The notes under the pieces were generated by a model, which ran no database searches, had not been told where the DNA came from, and saw only the letters and a list, made by a program, of their open reading frames with translations. 64,000 bases of DNA from Syntrophales bacterium (GTDB taxonomy: Bacteria; Desulfobacterota; Syntrophia; Syntrophales; PHBD01), in NCBI GenBank assembly GCA_035363115.1, contig DAOSEM010000003.1:310001-374000 (forward strand), in the 5' to 3' direction. Of this stretch, positions 1 through 8,521 are shown one piece after another (position 1 is the stretch's first letter; each line of letters opens with the position of its first letter). Position numbers and translations under genes: made by a program.

Positions 1-65
1 CATCTGCTCCTGTTTCAGGGTTTTATGTCCGATGACGCCTACCACAGAAAGGTATGGATTTTCAA

Positions 66-104
66 GAATAAGAAAGGGCCCCCGGCGGTCGGCCGGGAGC
101 CCTT
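66..104 (-). terminator. Rho-independent terminator of groES-groEL
   Basis: Read on the minus strand, a GC-rich stem of 13 pairs (one mismatch), AAGGGCTCCCGGC with GCCGGGGGCCCTT, closes a 5-base loop. It is followed by CTTTCTTATTC. It lies about 30 bases beyond the groEL stop codon, as expected for an intrinsic terminator. Confidence 0.85.
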
Positions 105-136
105 CAGAGGGAACGGTTCGGTTTGCTGCAGATTTC

Positions 137-1771
137 TTACATGCCCATGCCGGGATATCCTCCGCCGGGCATGGGGGGCATTCCCGCACCCTTCTCTTCC
201 GGCTTGTCCGCGATCATGCACTGGGTCGTCAGCATCAGGGACGCCACGGAGGCGGCATTCTGGAGGGCGAAACGGGTGACCTTGGTGGGATCGATGACGC
301 CGGCCTGGATCATGTCCTCGAATTTTTCGTTGGCCGCGTTGAACCCGAAGGCTCCCTTCTTTTCCTTGACCTTTTCCACCACGATGGAGCCTTCCCACCC
401 GGCATTGGAGGCAATCATCTTGAGAGGCTCCTCCAGGGACTTCTTGACAATGTTGATGCCGATCTGCTGGTCCCCGGTAAGTTTCAGCTTGTCCAAGGCC
501 TGGACGCAGCGGACATAAGCCACACCGCCTCCGGGGACGATGCCTTCCTCAACCGCCGCACGGGTCGCGTTCAGGGCGTCTTCGACGCGGGCCTTCTTTT
601 CCTTCATTTCGGTCTCCGTGGCGGCGCCTACGCGGATCACGGCCACCCCGCCGACGAGCTTCGCCAGGCGTTCCTGGAGTTTTTCGCGGTCGTAATCGGA
701 AGTGGTTTCTTCAACCTGTGCGCGGATCTGTTTCACCCGACCCTCGAGGGACTTGCGGTCTCCCGCCCCATCGATGACCGTTGTGTTGTCCTTGTCGATG
801 ATGATCTTCTTGGCCCGTCCGAGGTCCTCAACCCGGGCGTTCTCAAGCTTGGAGCCGAGGTCTTCGGAGAGCATCTTTCCACCGGTGAGGATGGCGATGT
901 CTTCGAGCATGGCCTTTCGCCGGTCGCCGAAGCCTGGTGCCTTGACTGCGGCCACATGGAGGGTTCCGCGGATCTTGTTCACCACCAGTGTAGCCAGTGC
1001 TTCGCCCTCAATATCCTCGGCGATGATCAGGAGGGGTCGTCCCATCTTGGCGATCTGTTCGAGGATGGGGAGTAGGTCCTTCATGCCGCTGATCTTCTTC
1101 TCGTTGATGAGGATGAAGGCATCTTCGAGGACCACTTCCATTTTTTCGGGATTGGTTACGAAATAGGGGGAGATATAGCCGCGGTCGAACTGCATGCCTT
1201 CCACGATCTCCAACTCCGTCTCAAGACCTTTCGCCTCTTCCACGGTGATAACACCTTCCTTGCCGACCTTGCTCATGGCCTCGGCAATGATGTTTCCGAT
1301 CCCCGCATCGTTATTGGCGGAGATCGTTCCCACCTGGGCGATTTCCTTTTGATCTTTCGTGGGTTTGCTGAGTTTCTTCAGTTCGCCGACCACGGTTTCC
1401 ACGGCCTTGTCGATTCCCCGCTTGAGGTCCATCGGATTGCTTCCGGCGGCTACGGTTTTTGCGCCTTCACGGTAAATGGCCTGAGCCAGGATGGTGGCGG
1501 TCGTCGTCCCGTCTCCGGCAACGTCGCTGGTCTTGCTGGCAACCTCGCGGACCATCTGGGCGCCCATGTTCTCGAATTTGTCTTCCAACTCGATTTCCTT
1601 GGCTACGGTAACGCCGTCCTTTGTCACGGTTGGGGCACCGAATGATTTATCCAGAATTACGTTTCTTCCCTTGGGTCCCAGTGTGACCTTTACGGCATCG
1701 GCCAGGGTATTGACACCCTTGAGGATCGACTTCCTGGCCTCCTCGTCGTACTGTAAAACTTTTGATCCCAT
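137..1771 (-). CDS. groL: Chaperonin GroEL (Hsp60)
   Basis: This is the 60-kDa chaperonin subunit, which forms a double-ring tetradecamer and folds client proteins with ATP in the cytoplasm. The protein is 544 residues, the usual family length. It has the ATP-site motif GDGTTT at residues 86-91, a start reading MGSKVLQYDEEARKS, and the Gly/Met-rich tail ending GGGYPGMGM. It lies 26 bases after groES on the same strand, so the two form the standard bicistronic operon. Codon use matches the surrounding genes. The terminator follows directly. Nothing is missing or rearranged. Confidence 0.98.
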   Translation of the reverse strand: MGSKVLQYDEEARKSILKGVNTLADAVKVTLGPKGRNVILDKSFGAPTVTKDGVTVAKEIELEDKFENMGAQMVREVASKTSDVAGDGTTTATILAQAIYREGAKTVAAGSNPMDLKRGIDKAVETVVGELKKLSKPTKDQKEIAQVGTISANNDAGIGNIIAEAMSKVGKEGVITVEEAKGLETELEIVEGMQFDRGYISPYFVTNPEKMEVVLEDAFILINEKKISGMKDLLPILEQIAKMGRPLLIIAEDIEGEALATLVVNKIRGTLHVAAVKAPGFGDRRKAMLEDIAILTGGKMLSEDLGSKLENARVEDLGRAKKIIIDKDNTTVIDGAGDRKSLEGRVKQIRAQVEETTSDYDREKLQERLAKLVGGVAVIRVGAATETEMKEKKARVEDALNATRAAVEEGIVPGGGVAYVRCVQALDKLKLTGDQQIGINIVKKSLEEPLKMIASNAGWEGSIVVEKVKEKKGAFGFNAANEKFEDMIQAGVIDPTKVTRFALQNAASVASLMLTTQCMIADKPEEKGAGMPPMPGGGYPGMGM

Positions 1772-1797
1772 TCTATCCTCCTCCTTCTGACCTTTAT

Positions 1798-2088
1798 TTA
1801 CTTTTCAATGACTCCCAGAATGTCATCCTCTCGCATAATGAGGTATTCCTTGCCTTCCACCTTGACTTCCGTACCGGCGTACTTGCTGAAGAGGATTCGG
1901 TCACCGGCCTTGACATCCAGCTTGATCAGCTTTCCATCCTCCGCGGTGCGGCCTTTTCCCACGGCTACGACCTTGCCTTCCATCGGCTTTTCTTTGGCGG
2001 TGTCGGGGATGATGATGCCTCCCTTGGTCTTCTGCTCCTCGTCCACCCTCTCGACGATGACCCGATCTTGAAGCGGCCTGATCTTCAT
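1798..2088 (-). CDS. groS: Co-chaperonin GroES (Hsp10)
   Basis: This is the heptameric lid that caps GroEL during the folding cycle. The 96-residue product starts MKIRPLQDRVIVERVDEE and contains the family stretches GGIIIPDTAKEKP (mobile loop region) and GDRILFSKYAGTEV. It is the first gene of the groES-groEL operon. An AG-rich ribosome site, GGAGAGG, precedes the ATG. No CIRCE element (TTAGCACTC-N9-GAGTGCTAA) is visible upstream, so HrcA control is not supported here. Confidence 0.97.
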   Translation of the reverse strand: MKIRPLQDRVIVERVDEEQKTKGGIIIPDTAKEKPMEGKVVAVGKGRTAEDGKLIKLDVKAGDRILFSKYAGTEVKVEGKEYLIMREDDILGVIEK

Positions 2089-2163
2089 TCTCCAACCTCT
2101 CCTTTCTTTGGTTAATCTCTTATTTTTACAAGAATTTCTGACAGGATGTAGTAATTCGCGGAT

Positions 2164-2191
2164 ATATTAAACATCAATTTTCCCCTGTCAA
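2164..2191 (-). promoter_or_regulatory. Sigma-70 promoter for groES-groEL
   Basis: On the minus strand TTGACA is followed by a 16-base spacer and TAATAT, about 75 bases upstream of the groES ATG. The -35 is a perfect consensus match and the -10 is weaker. It could serve housekeeping or heat-shock transcription; the sequence does not distinguish these. Confidence 0.5.
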
Positions 2192-2234
2192 GTCAGGTGG
2201 GCAAGTTTTTCCCGTGTCGGCGCGGAAATATGGC

Positions 2235-2263
2235 TTGACATTTTTGTCAACGGGGGCTAGGAA
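2235..2263 (+). promoter_or_regulatory. Sigma-70 promoter for atpE, with -35 inside a palindrome
   Basis: TTGACA is followed by a 17-base spacer and TAGGAA, about 80 bases before atpE. The -35 hexamer forms the left half of a perfect dyad, TTGACA-TTTT-TGTCAA. A protein binding that dyad would cover the -35 box, so this may be an operator as well as a promoter. Operator function is inference. Confidence 0.45.
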
Positions 2264-2343
2264 TGTGGCACTCGGCCGCGAAGCTTCACCAGATAAGGAT
2301 TGGCGGCGCTTCGACGGGACGGGAAAATCCTTCAAGGAGGTAG

Positions 2344-2715
2344 ATGATGAGGAAAAAAAGGATGGTGTATGCAGCTGCTGGTTTGTTGATCGTGTTGCTG
2401 TGGGCTCCGTTGGCCATGGCGGCGGAAGCGGCGGCTCCGGGAGCGGCGGTGAACTACACGAAGGCCATCATTATCGGTTGCAGCGTGCTGGCGGCCGGCC
2501 TTGGTGTTGGAATCGCGGCAAACGGAACCGGAACCGGTATGGGACATGGTCTTGGCGGAGCCACGAGCGCCGTTGGTCGTAACCCCGAAGCCCAGGGCAA
2601 GATCCTCCTCACCATGATGGTTGGTCTGGCCATGATCGAATCGCTGGCTATTTACGCCCTGGTTATCGCGCTGATTCTGCTTTATGCGAATCCGCTGCTG
2701 AAGCTCATTGCATAG
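2344..2715 (+). CDS. atpE: F0F1 ATP synthase subunit c with N-terminal signal peptide
   Basis: This is the proteolipid that forms the membrane rotor ring of ATP synthase. It has 123 residues against about 75-90 for a bare c subunit. The extra length is an N-terminal signal-peptide-like segment (basic MMRKKRMV, a hydrophobic run, then LAMAAEA). The mature part has two membrane helices joined by the polar loop GRNPEAQG. The ion-binding carboxylate is the Glu of MIESLAIYALVIALILL. By hand alignment the Gln that helps bind Na+ in Ilyobacter-type rings falls on Met, which favours protons; this is weak evidence. AAGGAGGTAG precedes the ATG. No other atp gene adjoins it. Confidence 0.93.
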   Translation: MMRKKRMVYAAAGLLIVLLWAPLAMAAEAAAPGAAVNYTKAIIIGCSVLAAGLGVGIAANGTGTGMGHGLGGATSAVGRNPEAQGKILLTMMVGLAMIESLAIYALVIALILLYANPLLKLIA

Positions 2716-2740
2716 AGCAAGAGCGATCCTGTTATCATAG

Positions 2741-2794
2741 AAAAAACGGGAGAAGGAGCGCCGCAAATAATGCTCCTTGCTCCCGTTTTTTTTT
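2741..2794. terminator. Bidirectional terminator between atpE and the release-factor-like gene
   Basis: The arms AAAACGGGA..AGGAGC and GCTCCT..TCCCGTTTT pair around a short loop. A U-run lies on either strand: eight T on the plus strand and A6 read as T6 on the minus strand. It sits between convergent genes and would serve both. Confidence 0.85.
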
Positions 2795-2798
2795 GCCC

Positions 2799-3212
2799 TT
2801 AACGGCGTTCGTCATCTGGCGCGGACGAGCGGAGGCGCTTTTTCTCGGACTGGTGGTGCTTATCCTGCAACATTCTCTCCTTGGCACGCTGCGACCGGCG
2901 TCGCTTCTGCCGACGGATTCTTTCCCACCTCCGTCTCTCTTCACTTAAGATCCCCTTCTGCCGGTTCTCGATCCGGTCCAGCAGAATCCGCCGGGCGAGA
3001 AAACGGTTCAGTGCCTGGGAGCGCTCCTCCTGGCACTTCACGGACAGGCCGGTGGGAACATGAACGAGGTGTACGCAGGTGGCAGTCTTATTGGTCTTTT
3101 GCCCTCCGGGACCCGAAGAGCGGGTGAAGTGCTCCCGGAAATCGCTTTCCGAAACTCCGAGACTGGCCATCCGCTCGGTCAGTTCCTGATATTTTTCACG
3201 GCGTATGGGCAT
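2799..3212 (-). CDS. GGQ-motif peptide chain release factor-like protein (ArfB/PrfH-type)
   Basis: This is a single-domain release-factor-like hydrolase of 137 residues that lacks the stop-codon-recognition domains of RF1/RF2. The peptidyl-tRNA hydrolysis motif reads RSSGPGGQKTNKT near residue 33. The C-terminal third is strongly basic and Arg-rich (RRRWERIRRQKRRRSQR), like the tail by which ArfB enters an empty mRNA channel. The start MPIRREKYQEL is chosen because homologous similarity should begin there; an upstream in-frame Met at 3251 would add 13 unconserved residues. The likely role is rescue of stalled ribosomes. Whether it acts as ArfB or as another GGQ paralogue cannot be decided from sequence. 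Confidence 0.82.
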   Translation of the reverse strand: MPIRREKYQELTERMASLGVSESDFREHFTRSSGPGGQKTNKTATCVHLVHVPTGLSVKCQEERSQALNRFLARRILLDRIENRQKGILSEERRRWERIRRQKRRRSQRAKERMLQDKHHQSEKKRLRSSAPDDERR

Positions 3213-3372
3213 GATCACAGTTCTCCTCTTTCGGATTGCAGCGGAATCCATACAGAGGGCATCCGCTCGCGGCGGCTCGCCCTTTCTTTGACATGTGTCC
3301 GGGGGACGCCCCGGGGCATTCTCCCCTGGCTTGGAAAGGGGCAGATGTCCTGAAATCCTGTAGCATTTTCGG

Positions 3373-3401
3373 TTGAATTTTTGGAGGCCCCCCTGTAGTA
3401 T
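3373..3401 (+). promoter_or_regulatory. Candidate sigma-70 promoter for the kinase/regulator pair
   Basis: TTGAAT, a 17-base spacer and TAGTAT lie upstream of the histidine kinase. Spacing is ideal and each hexamer matches consensus at about four positions. Confidence 0.4.
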
Positions 3402-3484
3402 GCCGACACTGTTGGAGTTTGCATCCGTCGGGACCAGCGGATGACAAGCTGGCCCGTCAGGACCCGATCGCTCTGTATGCCGTC

Positions 3485-5827
3485 ATGGGAAAGCCCGATA
3501 ACCGGATGCTTCAGCGACCCAATATCAAATTTCCCGTCTGGCTGACGACCTTTTTCCTTCTGCTCTTCCTGGTCCTCATGGCATTGACGGTGAATCATGC
3601 CCTGCGTAAAGGGGTGGCGGAACCGTTCAGCCGGCAGGAGCTGACCTTCGCCCTTGTCGCAGCGGGGCTGATCCTTGTCCTGTTCACGGGCGGAGTCACC
3701 CTGGCTTACATGGCCCGGCGAAGGAAGTTCATTCGTGAGGAACTGGCCCGCCTTCAGGAAGTGGAAGCCTGGGAGGAACGCCTCCTCCGCGAGAAAAAGA
3801 CTGTCGAGGGAATCATAGAGGGTTCCCCCATTCCCACCTTTGTCATTGACCGCAACCACCGTATCATTCTCTGGAACAAGGCCTGTGCCGATCTGACCGG
3901 CCTGGAGCAGGCCGACATGATCGGAACCGACAAGCAGTATATTCCTTTTTATGGTCCGGACCAGAAGCGTCCGGTGATTGCCGACCTGATCGTGGATCAG
4001 GATATGCCGGGACTGGAGCAATTTTATGGCACGAAGAAAGTTCAGCCGTCCAAACAGGTGGAGGGAGCCTACGAAGCCAGAGACTATTATAACAATCTGG
4101 GAGGCAAGCCCCGGCACCTCTATTTTCTTGCCGCGCCGATCTTTGACGAGAAGGGCCAGATCATCGCCGCCATTGAGACCCTTCAGGATGTAACCCCGGA
4201 AGTGGAGATGGCACAGCACCTCAGGGATTCGCAGGAGCAGCTGGCCAGGGAAAAGAAAACCGTTGAGGGAGTCATCGAGGGCTCACCCATCCCGATGTTC
4301 GTTATCGACCGCTCCCATCGAATCATCTTCTGGAATCGTGCACTGACGGAAATGAGCGGTTACGGTGTCAATGAAATGATCGGGACGGACAAGCAGTACC
4401 TCCCGTTTTACAAGGAAAAGCGTCCGCTCATTGCCGACCTGATCGTGGATAACAATATTGCGGAGCTGGATCGTTATTACGCAAAAAAAATGGTCCGTCC
4501 CTCCACCGTGGTCAAGGGCGCTTACGAGGCCCGGGATTACTACGAGGATCTCGGCGGCAAGCCGCGCCACCTGTATTTCCTGGCGGCGCCGATCTTCGAC
4601 GAAAAGGGACAGGTCATCGCGGCCATCGAAACGCTTCAGGACGTCACCCGCGAAGTGGAGATGTCCAACAACATGAAAGAATACGCCGAGACCCTGGAGA
4701 ACGAGGTCACGGAGAACGTCAACCTCCGCCATCAGATCGAAGCGGTCCATAATTATCTGCGGTCCATTGTTGAAAGCTCTCCGGATAACCTCTTTGATCT
4801 GGGACCCGATGGAACGGTCAACTTCATCAGCCGCATCCCGAAGTTCATGAATGGACTGACAGCCGAAGAAATGAAGGGCCGGCACTTCACGGATTTTGTG
4901 GGATCCGAACATCGGGACGATCTGCTGGCCCGGTTCGAGGATGCCAAAAGAGGGGTATTCACACCGTTTGAAATGGAGGTGGCCCTGAGTGACGGAACCC
5001 GCCGGAACCTTCTTCTCACCGCACGTCCTCTCCGCGGAACGGAACGGCTCGTGGTGGTCGAGCGGGACATTACGGAGTTCAAGGAGCTGGAGGAGAAGTT
5101 CTACGAGAGCCAGAAACTGGCGGCTGTCGGCCAGCTTTCGGCCGGCATTGCCCACGAAGTCCGGAATCCCCTTTCTTCCATCAAGATGAGCCTGCAGATT
5201 CTCGAAAAGAGGCTGCAGCCTACCGGAAACGATCTCAAACGCTTCAAAATCGCGCAGCGGGAAGTGGAGCACCTGGAACACCTGGTGAACGACGTGCTCA
5301 TTTTCGCGCGCCCGGAGGAGCCGAGAAAGAGGATGACCGACATCCGCCGGGTTCTGGAAAATGCCATGGAGATGGTGGAAAAATCCCTGGCGGACAAGAA
5401 TATACAGGTCGAATACCGCTTCGCCGAGGATGTTCCCGTCGCCGCCGTCGATGGGGCCATGCTGGAGCAGCTTTTCCAAAACCTGTACCGGAATGCAATC
5501 GATGCCATGGAGGCTGACGGCAGGCTGGTCGTAAGCACAATGATGCGGGCAGAGGAAGGACAACCCGTGCTGGTCGTGGAGGTGGAAGACAACGGCTGCG
5601 GGATCGATGAGGAAGCGATGCCGCATGTGTTCAATCCCTTTTTTACCCGGAAAAGCTACGGAACGGGGTTGGGGCTGACACAGGTCAAGAAGATCGTGGA
5701 TCTTCATCGGGGAAACATTGAGATCCGGAGCCGCAGGGGAGAGGGGACCCGGGTGATCGTGACGCTTCCGCTTGGCATGGGAAACGGCAAAGCGGCCGGC
5801 GCTGCGGTTGAGAGGAACGGGAATTGA
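3485..5827 (+). CDS. Membrane PAS-PAS-PAS sensor histidine kinase
   Basis: This is the sensor of a two-component pair. From the ATG used here it has 780 residues. Two membrane helices (about 17-38 and 54-77) bracket a very short loop, so there is no real periplasmic sensor domain. Two near-identical PAS modules follow (nt 3791-4210 and 4250-4666), then a third PAS (from about nt 4756). Next come the HisKA helix with phospho-acceptor His in AGIAHEVRNPLSS (about residue 557) and an ATPase domain (EDNGCGID, then GTGLGLTQVKKIVDLH). An in-frame TTG at 3419 is also open. Neither start has a clear Shine-Dalgarno site, so the N-terminus is uncertain. The NtrC-type gene follows 23 bases later and is the expected partner. 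Confidence 0.93.
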   Translation: MGKPDNRMLQRPNIKFPVWLTTFFLLLFLVLMALTVNHALRKGVAEPFSRQELTFALVAAGLILVLFTGGVTLAYMARRRKFIREELARLQEVEAWEERLLREKKTVEGIIEGSPIPTFVIDRNHRIILWNKACADLTGLEQADMIGTDKQYIPFYGPDQKRPVIADLIVDQDMPGLEQFYGTKKVQPSKQVEGAYEARDYYNNLGGKPRHLYFLAAPIFDEKGQIIAAIETLQDVTPEVEMAQHLRDSQEQLAREKKTVEGVIEGSPIPMFVIDRSHRIIFWNRALTEMSGYGVNEMIGTDKQYLPFYKEKRPLIADLIVDNNIAELDRYYAKKMVRPSTVVKGAYEARDYYEDLGGKPRHLYFLAAPIFDEKGQVIAAIETLQDVTREVEMSNNMKEYAETLENEVTENVNLRHQIEAVHNYLRSIVESSPDNLFDLGPDGTVNFISRIPKFMNGLTAEEMKGRHFTDFVGSEHRDDLLARFEDAKRGVFTPFEMEVALSDGTRRNLLLTARPLRGTERLVVVERDITEFKELEEKFYESQKLAAVGQLSAGIAHEVRNPLSSIKMSLQILEKRLQPTGNDLKRFKIAQREVEHLEHLVNDVLIFARPEEPRKRMTDIRRVLENAMEMVEKSLADKNIQVEYRFAEDVPVAAVDGAMLEQLFQNLYRNAIDAMEADGRLVVSTMMRAEEGQPVLVVEVEDNGCGIDEEAMPHVFNPFFTRKSYGTGLGLTQVKKIVDLHRGNIEIRSRRGEGTRVIVTLPLGMGNGKAAGAAVERNGN

Positions 5828-5850
5828 GCCGGATCCAGAGGAGCGACGGA

Positions 5851-7242
5851 ATGGCCAAGATTCTTGTCATCGATGACGACGAATCCATCTGTGAAACCCT
5901 CGAGATGTACCTCTCGGAAGAGGGATATGAAGTGGTGACGGCCAATACCGGGACGTCCGGTCTCAACCGATACGTGGAGGGTCCCACCGATGTGGTGATC
6001 CTGGACATCCGTCTGCCGGACATTGACGGCTTCACCGTCCTGGAGGATCTCCGGGAAGAAAACGAGAATGTGAAAGTCATCATGATCACGGCCCACCACG
6101 ACATGGACTCGACCATCAAGGCCATGAAGGGCGGCGCCTTCGATTACATCCACAAGCCGGTTAATGTCGACGAACTGGACGTGGCCATCAAAAAGGCCCT
6201 CAAGACCAACGAGATGGAAAAGAAGATCGACGGCCTCCTCATGGAGCCCTCCCGGCGCTTCAAGGTGGGAGACATCATCGGCGCGGGACGGCTGATGAGG
6301 GAGATTTTCAAGACCATCGGCGTGGTCTCCCAGAGCAAGACCACGGTGATGGTCCAGGGCGAGAGCGGTACCGGCAAGGAGCTGATCGCCCGGGTCATAC
6401 ACAACAATACGTCGCCCGACGAACCGTATATCGCCATCAACTGTTCCGCCATCGTCGAGACCCTGCTGGAATCGGAGCTCTTCGGCCACGAGAAGGGATC
6501 CTTCACAGGCGCGTTCACGCGCAAACTCGGGAAATTTGAGTTGGCCAGGCAGGGAACGGTTTTCCTCGACGAGATCAGCGAGATGTCCCTCAATCTTCAG
6601 GCCAAGCTCCTCCGGGTCCTTCAGGAGATGGAGTTCGAGCGGGTCGGGGGAAAGGACCGGGTGGCCGTCCACGCCCGGGTCATCGCCGCGACCAACCGGG
6701 ATCTGAAGACCCTGGTGGAGGAGGGGAAATTCCGGGAGGATCTCTATTACCGGCTGAACATCGTGTCGATCCGTATTCCCGCCCTGCGAGAGCGCAGGGA
6801 GGATATCCCCTCCCTCGTCGACTACCTCCTGGCGAAGATCAATGTGGACCTCCACAAGCGAATCGTGAGCGTGTCCGAGGAAATGATGGACGTCTTCATG
6901 AAGTATGACTGGCCCGGCAACGTCCGGGAGCTGGAAAACCTGCTGGTCCGGGCGGCGGTTGTTGCCAAGGGGCAGGTCCTGGGAAAGAGCGATTTCCCGG
7001 AACTCCTGGAGGACGAGAAGGCCGGGGCGGGCCCCGGAGAAAAAGCGGAGAAAGCAAAGCTGCCGTACCGGAGTTTTTCGGGGAAGATCATGACCCTGGA
7101 TGAACTGGAGGAGGACCAGATCCGGAGGATTCTGGCCGACGGAGGCCGGAACAAGGGGGAAATCTGTGAAAGCCTCGGCATCTCCCGGCCCACATTCGAG
7201 CGGAAGCTCGAGAAGTACGGCATCAACTTTGAAAAGGAATGA
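5851..7242 (+). CDS. Sigma-54-dependent response regulator (NtrC family)
   Basis: This 463-residue activator drives sigma-54 promoters when phosphorylated by the upstream kinase. The receiver domain is residues 1-120, with the acidic triad in VIDDDES and phospho-acceptor Asp52 in ILDIRLPDIDG. The AAA+ domain follows, with Walker A GESGTGKE, and the sigma-54 contact loop reads GSFTGA rather than GAFTGA. The C-terminal Fis-type helix-turn-helix contains NKGEICESLGISRPTFERK. The ATG at 5851 is chosen over an upstream TTG because GAGGAGCGACGGA gives a proper ribosome site and the receiver starts at once. Ligand and targets are unknown. Confidence 0.95.
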   Translation: MAKILVIDDDESICETLEMYLSEEGYEVVTANTGTSGLNRYVEGPTDVVILDIRLPDIDGFTVLEDLREENENVKVIMITAHHDMDSTIKAMKGGAFDYIHKPVNVDELDVAIKKALKTNEMEKKIDGLLMEPSRRFKVGDIIGAGRLMREIFKTIGVVSQSKTTVMVQGESGTGKELIARVIHNNTSPDEPYIAINCSAIVETLLESELFGHEKGSFTGAFTRKLGKFELARQGTVFLDEISEMSLNLQAKLLRVLQEMEFERVGGKDRVAVHARVIAATNRDLKTLVEEGKFREDLYYRLNIVSIRIPALRERREDIPSLVDYLLAKINVDLHKRIVSVSEEMMDVFMKYDWPGNVRELENLLVRAAVVAKGQVLGKSDFPELLEDEKAGAGPGEKAEKAKLPYRSFSGKIMTLDELEEDQIRRILADGGRNKGEICESLGISRPTFERKLEKYGINFEKE

Positions 7243-7290
7243 TTCGGGAGGCTCAAGAGCCGGCCGATCCAAACTGGAAAGTCTTTCAGA

Positions 7291-7863
7291 ATGACCCAGG
7301 CCGTTTTTGCAGGAACCGCCGCCGATCCTTCTCAGTTCCCCCGGGAGGGGCTCCCCGAGATCGCATTTGCCGGCCGCTCCAATGTCGGGAAATCATCCCT
7401 GATCAACGCTCTTCTGAATCGCCGGGGCCTGGCCAGAACGAGCAAGGCACCCGGGAAGACAAGGGCGATCCAGTTTTTCCGCGTCGACAGCGAGTTGCTG
7501 TTTGCGGACCTTCCCGGGTATGGCTTCGCCCGGGTCGCCCGGTCCATTCGGGAGGACTGGGGTCCCCTGATCGAGGGGTACCTGACGGACAGGGGACCCT
7601 TGAAACTCCTTATTCTCCTGCTGGATATCCGCCGCGACGTCACCCCCGACGATCAGGCGTTATTGGAGTGGCTCGCTCTCATGAAGAATCCAACGCTGGT
7701 CGTCCTGACGAAAGTCGACACCCTTTCGCGAACACAACAGCTGGCGCGGGAGCGATTGATCCGCTCTGCGATTGGATGGGCGGATCCTCTCCCGATGGTT
7801 TCAGCCCGGACGGGAGCCGGCAAGAACGCCCTGTGGGGAGAAATCCGCCGGCGGGCGCTCTGA
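7291..7863 (+). CDS. engB: Ribosome-biogenesis GTPase EngB/YsxC/YihA
   Basis: This small GTPase is needed for late assembly of the 50S subunit. The 190-residue product has G1 GRSNVGKSSL, the G3 region DLPGYGFA, G4 TKVD and G5 VSARTG, in family order and spacing. It starts MTQAVFAGTAADPSQ. It lies 48 bases after the response regulator in the same direction and may share its transcript. The gene ends in a convergent arrangement with the ACT-kor operon, separated by a terminator. Confidence 0.96.
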   Translation: MTQAVFAGTAADPSQFPREGLPEIAFAGRSNVGKSSLINALLNRRGLARTSKAPGKTRAIQFFRVDSELLFADLPGYGFARVARSIREDWGPLIEGYLTDRGPLKLLILLLDIRRDVTPDDQALLEWLALMKNPTLVVLTKVDTLSRTQQLARERLIRSAIGWADPLPMVSARTGAGKNALWGEIRRRAL

Positions 7864-7973
7864 ACGTTGCTGCAGAAAATGGATTTTCCCTTTGGGGTGC
7901 GAAAAAGGCGGGCCTGCCTTCTGAAACGATGCTGAGGGTTCCGCGACGAACCCCACGCCGTGGCACAAAGAAC

Positions 7974-8008
7974 AAAAGGGAACGGATTCCGAATCGTTCC
8001 CTTTTTTA
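7974..8008. terminator. Bidirectional terminator between engB and the kor operon
   Basis: The arms AAAAGGGAACG and CGTTCCCTTTT form a stem with T-runs readable on both strands. It sits between two converging transcription units. The remaining spacer (7864-7973) shows nothing recognisable. Confidence 0.8.
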
Positions 8009-8089
8009 TGATGCGGAAGTATGTAGTGTGTTTCCCGTGTCGACCGGGGTGGAGCCGGGGCGTTGAAGCGGACGTTTTTCAGCGTCCCG

Positions 8090-8521
8090 TCACAGGGAGT
8101 ATATCTCTTCGCCCACGATGCGCACCCAGTTCTGCTTCAGGATTCGGGCCGCTTCTTCGATCTTGTCCACGCCCAGGATCACAATGGTCTCCCGGCCGAT
8201 TCGGTTGATGGTCGTATAGAGGTAATGGACGTTGACGTCGCTGCCGGCCAGGGGTTTGAGGATGGCGTTCATTCCTCCCGGGTGGTCGGGTACCTCCGCC
8301 GCCAGAACCGCCGTTACTTCATAATTGTACCCGAATGTCGTCAGGATGGCGGCGGCCCGTTCCGGCTCGTTCACCACCAGCCGGACCATGCTGCTTTCGG
8401 CCGTACTGGCCGTGAGCAGCGCCTTGGCGCTGACGCCTTCGTTGTCCAGGATGTTCGAGAGCTTCAGAAGCGTTCCCGGGACATTGTCCAGCAGAACCGA
8501 GATCTGGTTGACGATCTTCAT
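8090..8521 (-). CDS. Tandem ACT-domain protein of the kor operon
   Basis: The 143-residue protein is made of two ACT domains: residues 1-70 (ISVLLDNVPGTLLKLSNIL) and 75-143 (EVPDHPGGMNAILKPL). ACT domains bind small ligands, often amino acids, and act as allosteric sensors. It overlaps the end of korC by four bases (ATGA), so translation is coupled. It is the last gene of the oxidoreductase operon. A role in sensing an amino acid or oxoacid and tuning the complex or its transcription is inference. No catalytic domain is attached. Confidence 0.88.
   Translation of the reverse strand: MKIVNQISVLLDNVPGTLLKLSNILDNEGVSAKALLTASTAESSMVRLVVNEPERAAAILTTFGYNYEVTAVLAAEVPDHPGGMNAILKPLAGSDVNVHYLYTTINRIGRETIVILGVDKIEEAARILKQNWVRIVGEEIYSL

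Noticed and set aside
2089..2343. CIRCE element upstream of groES
   Set aside because: No TTAGCACTC-N9-GAGTGCTAA pattern is present. The nearest GGCACTC lacks its partner.
6509..6526. Sigma-54 contact loop GSFTGA in place of GAFTGA in the response regulator
   Set aside because: The Ser substitution is a mild change in a loop that tolerates variation at that position, so I do not treat it as loss of function.
5704..7272. Long open frame of 522 codons antisense to the response regulator
   Set aside because: It mirrors a well-conserved gene in GC-rich DNA, has no domain and no ribosome site. Other long antisense frames over groEL, priA, uvrB and copA were dismissed for the same reason.
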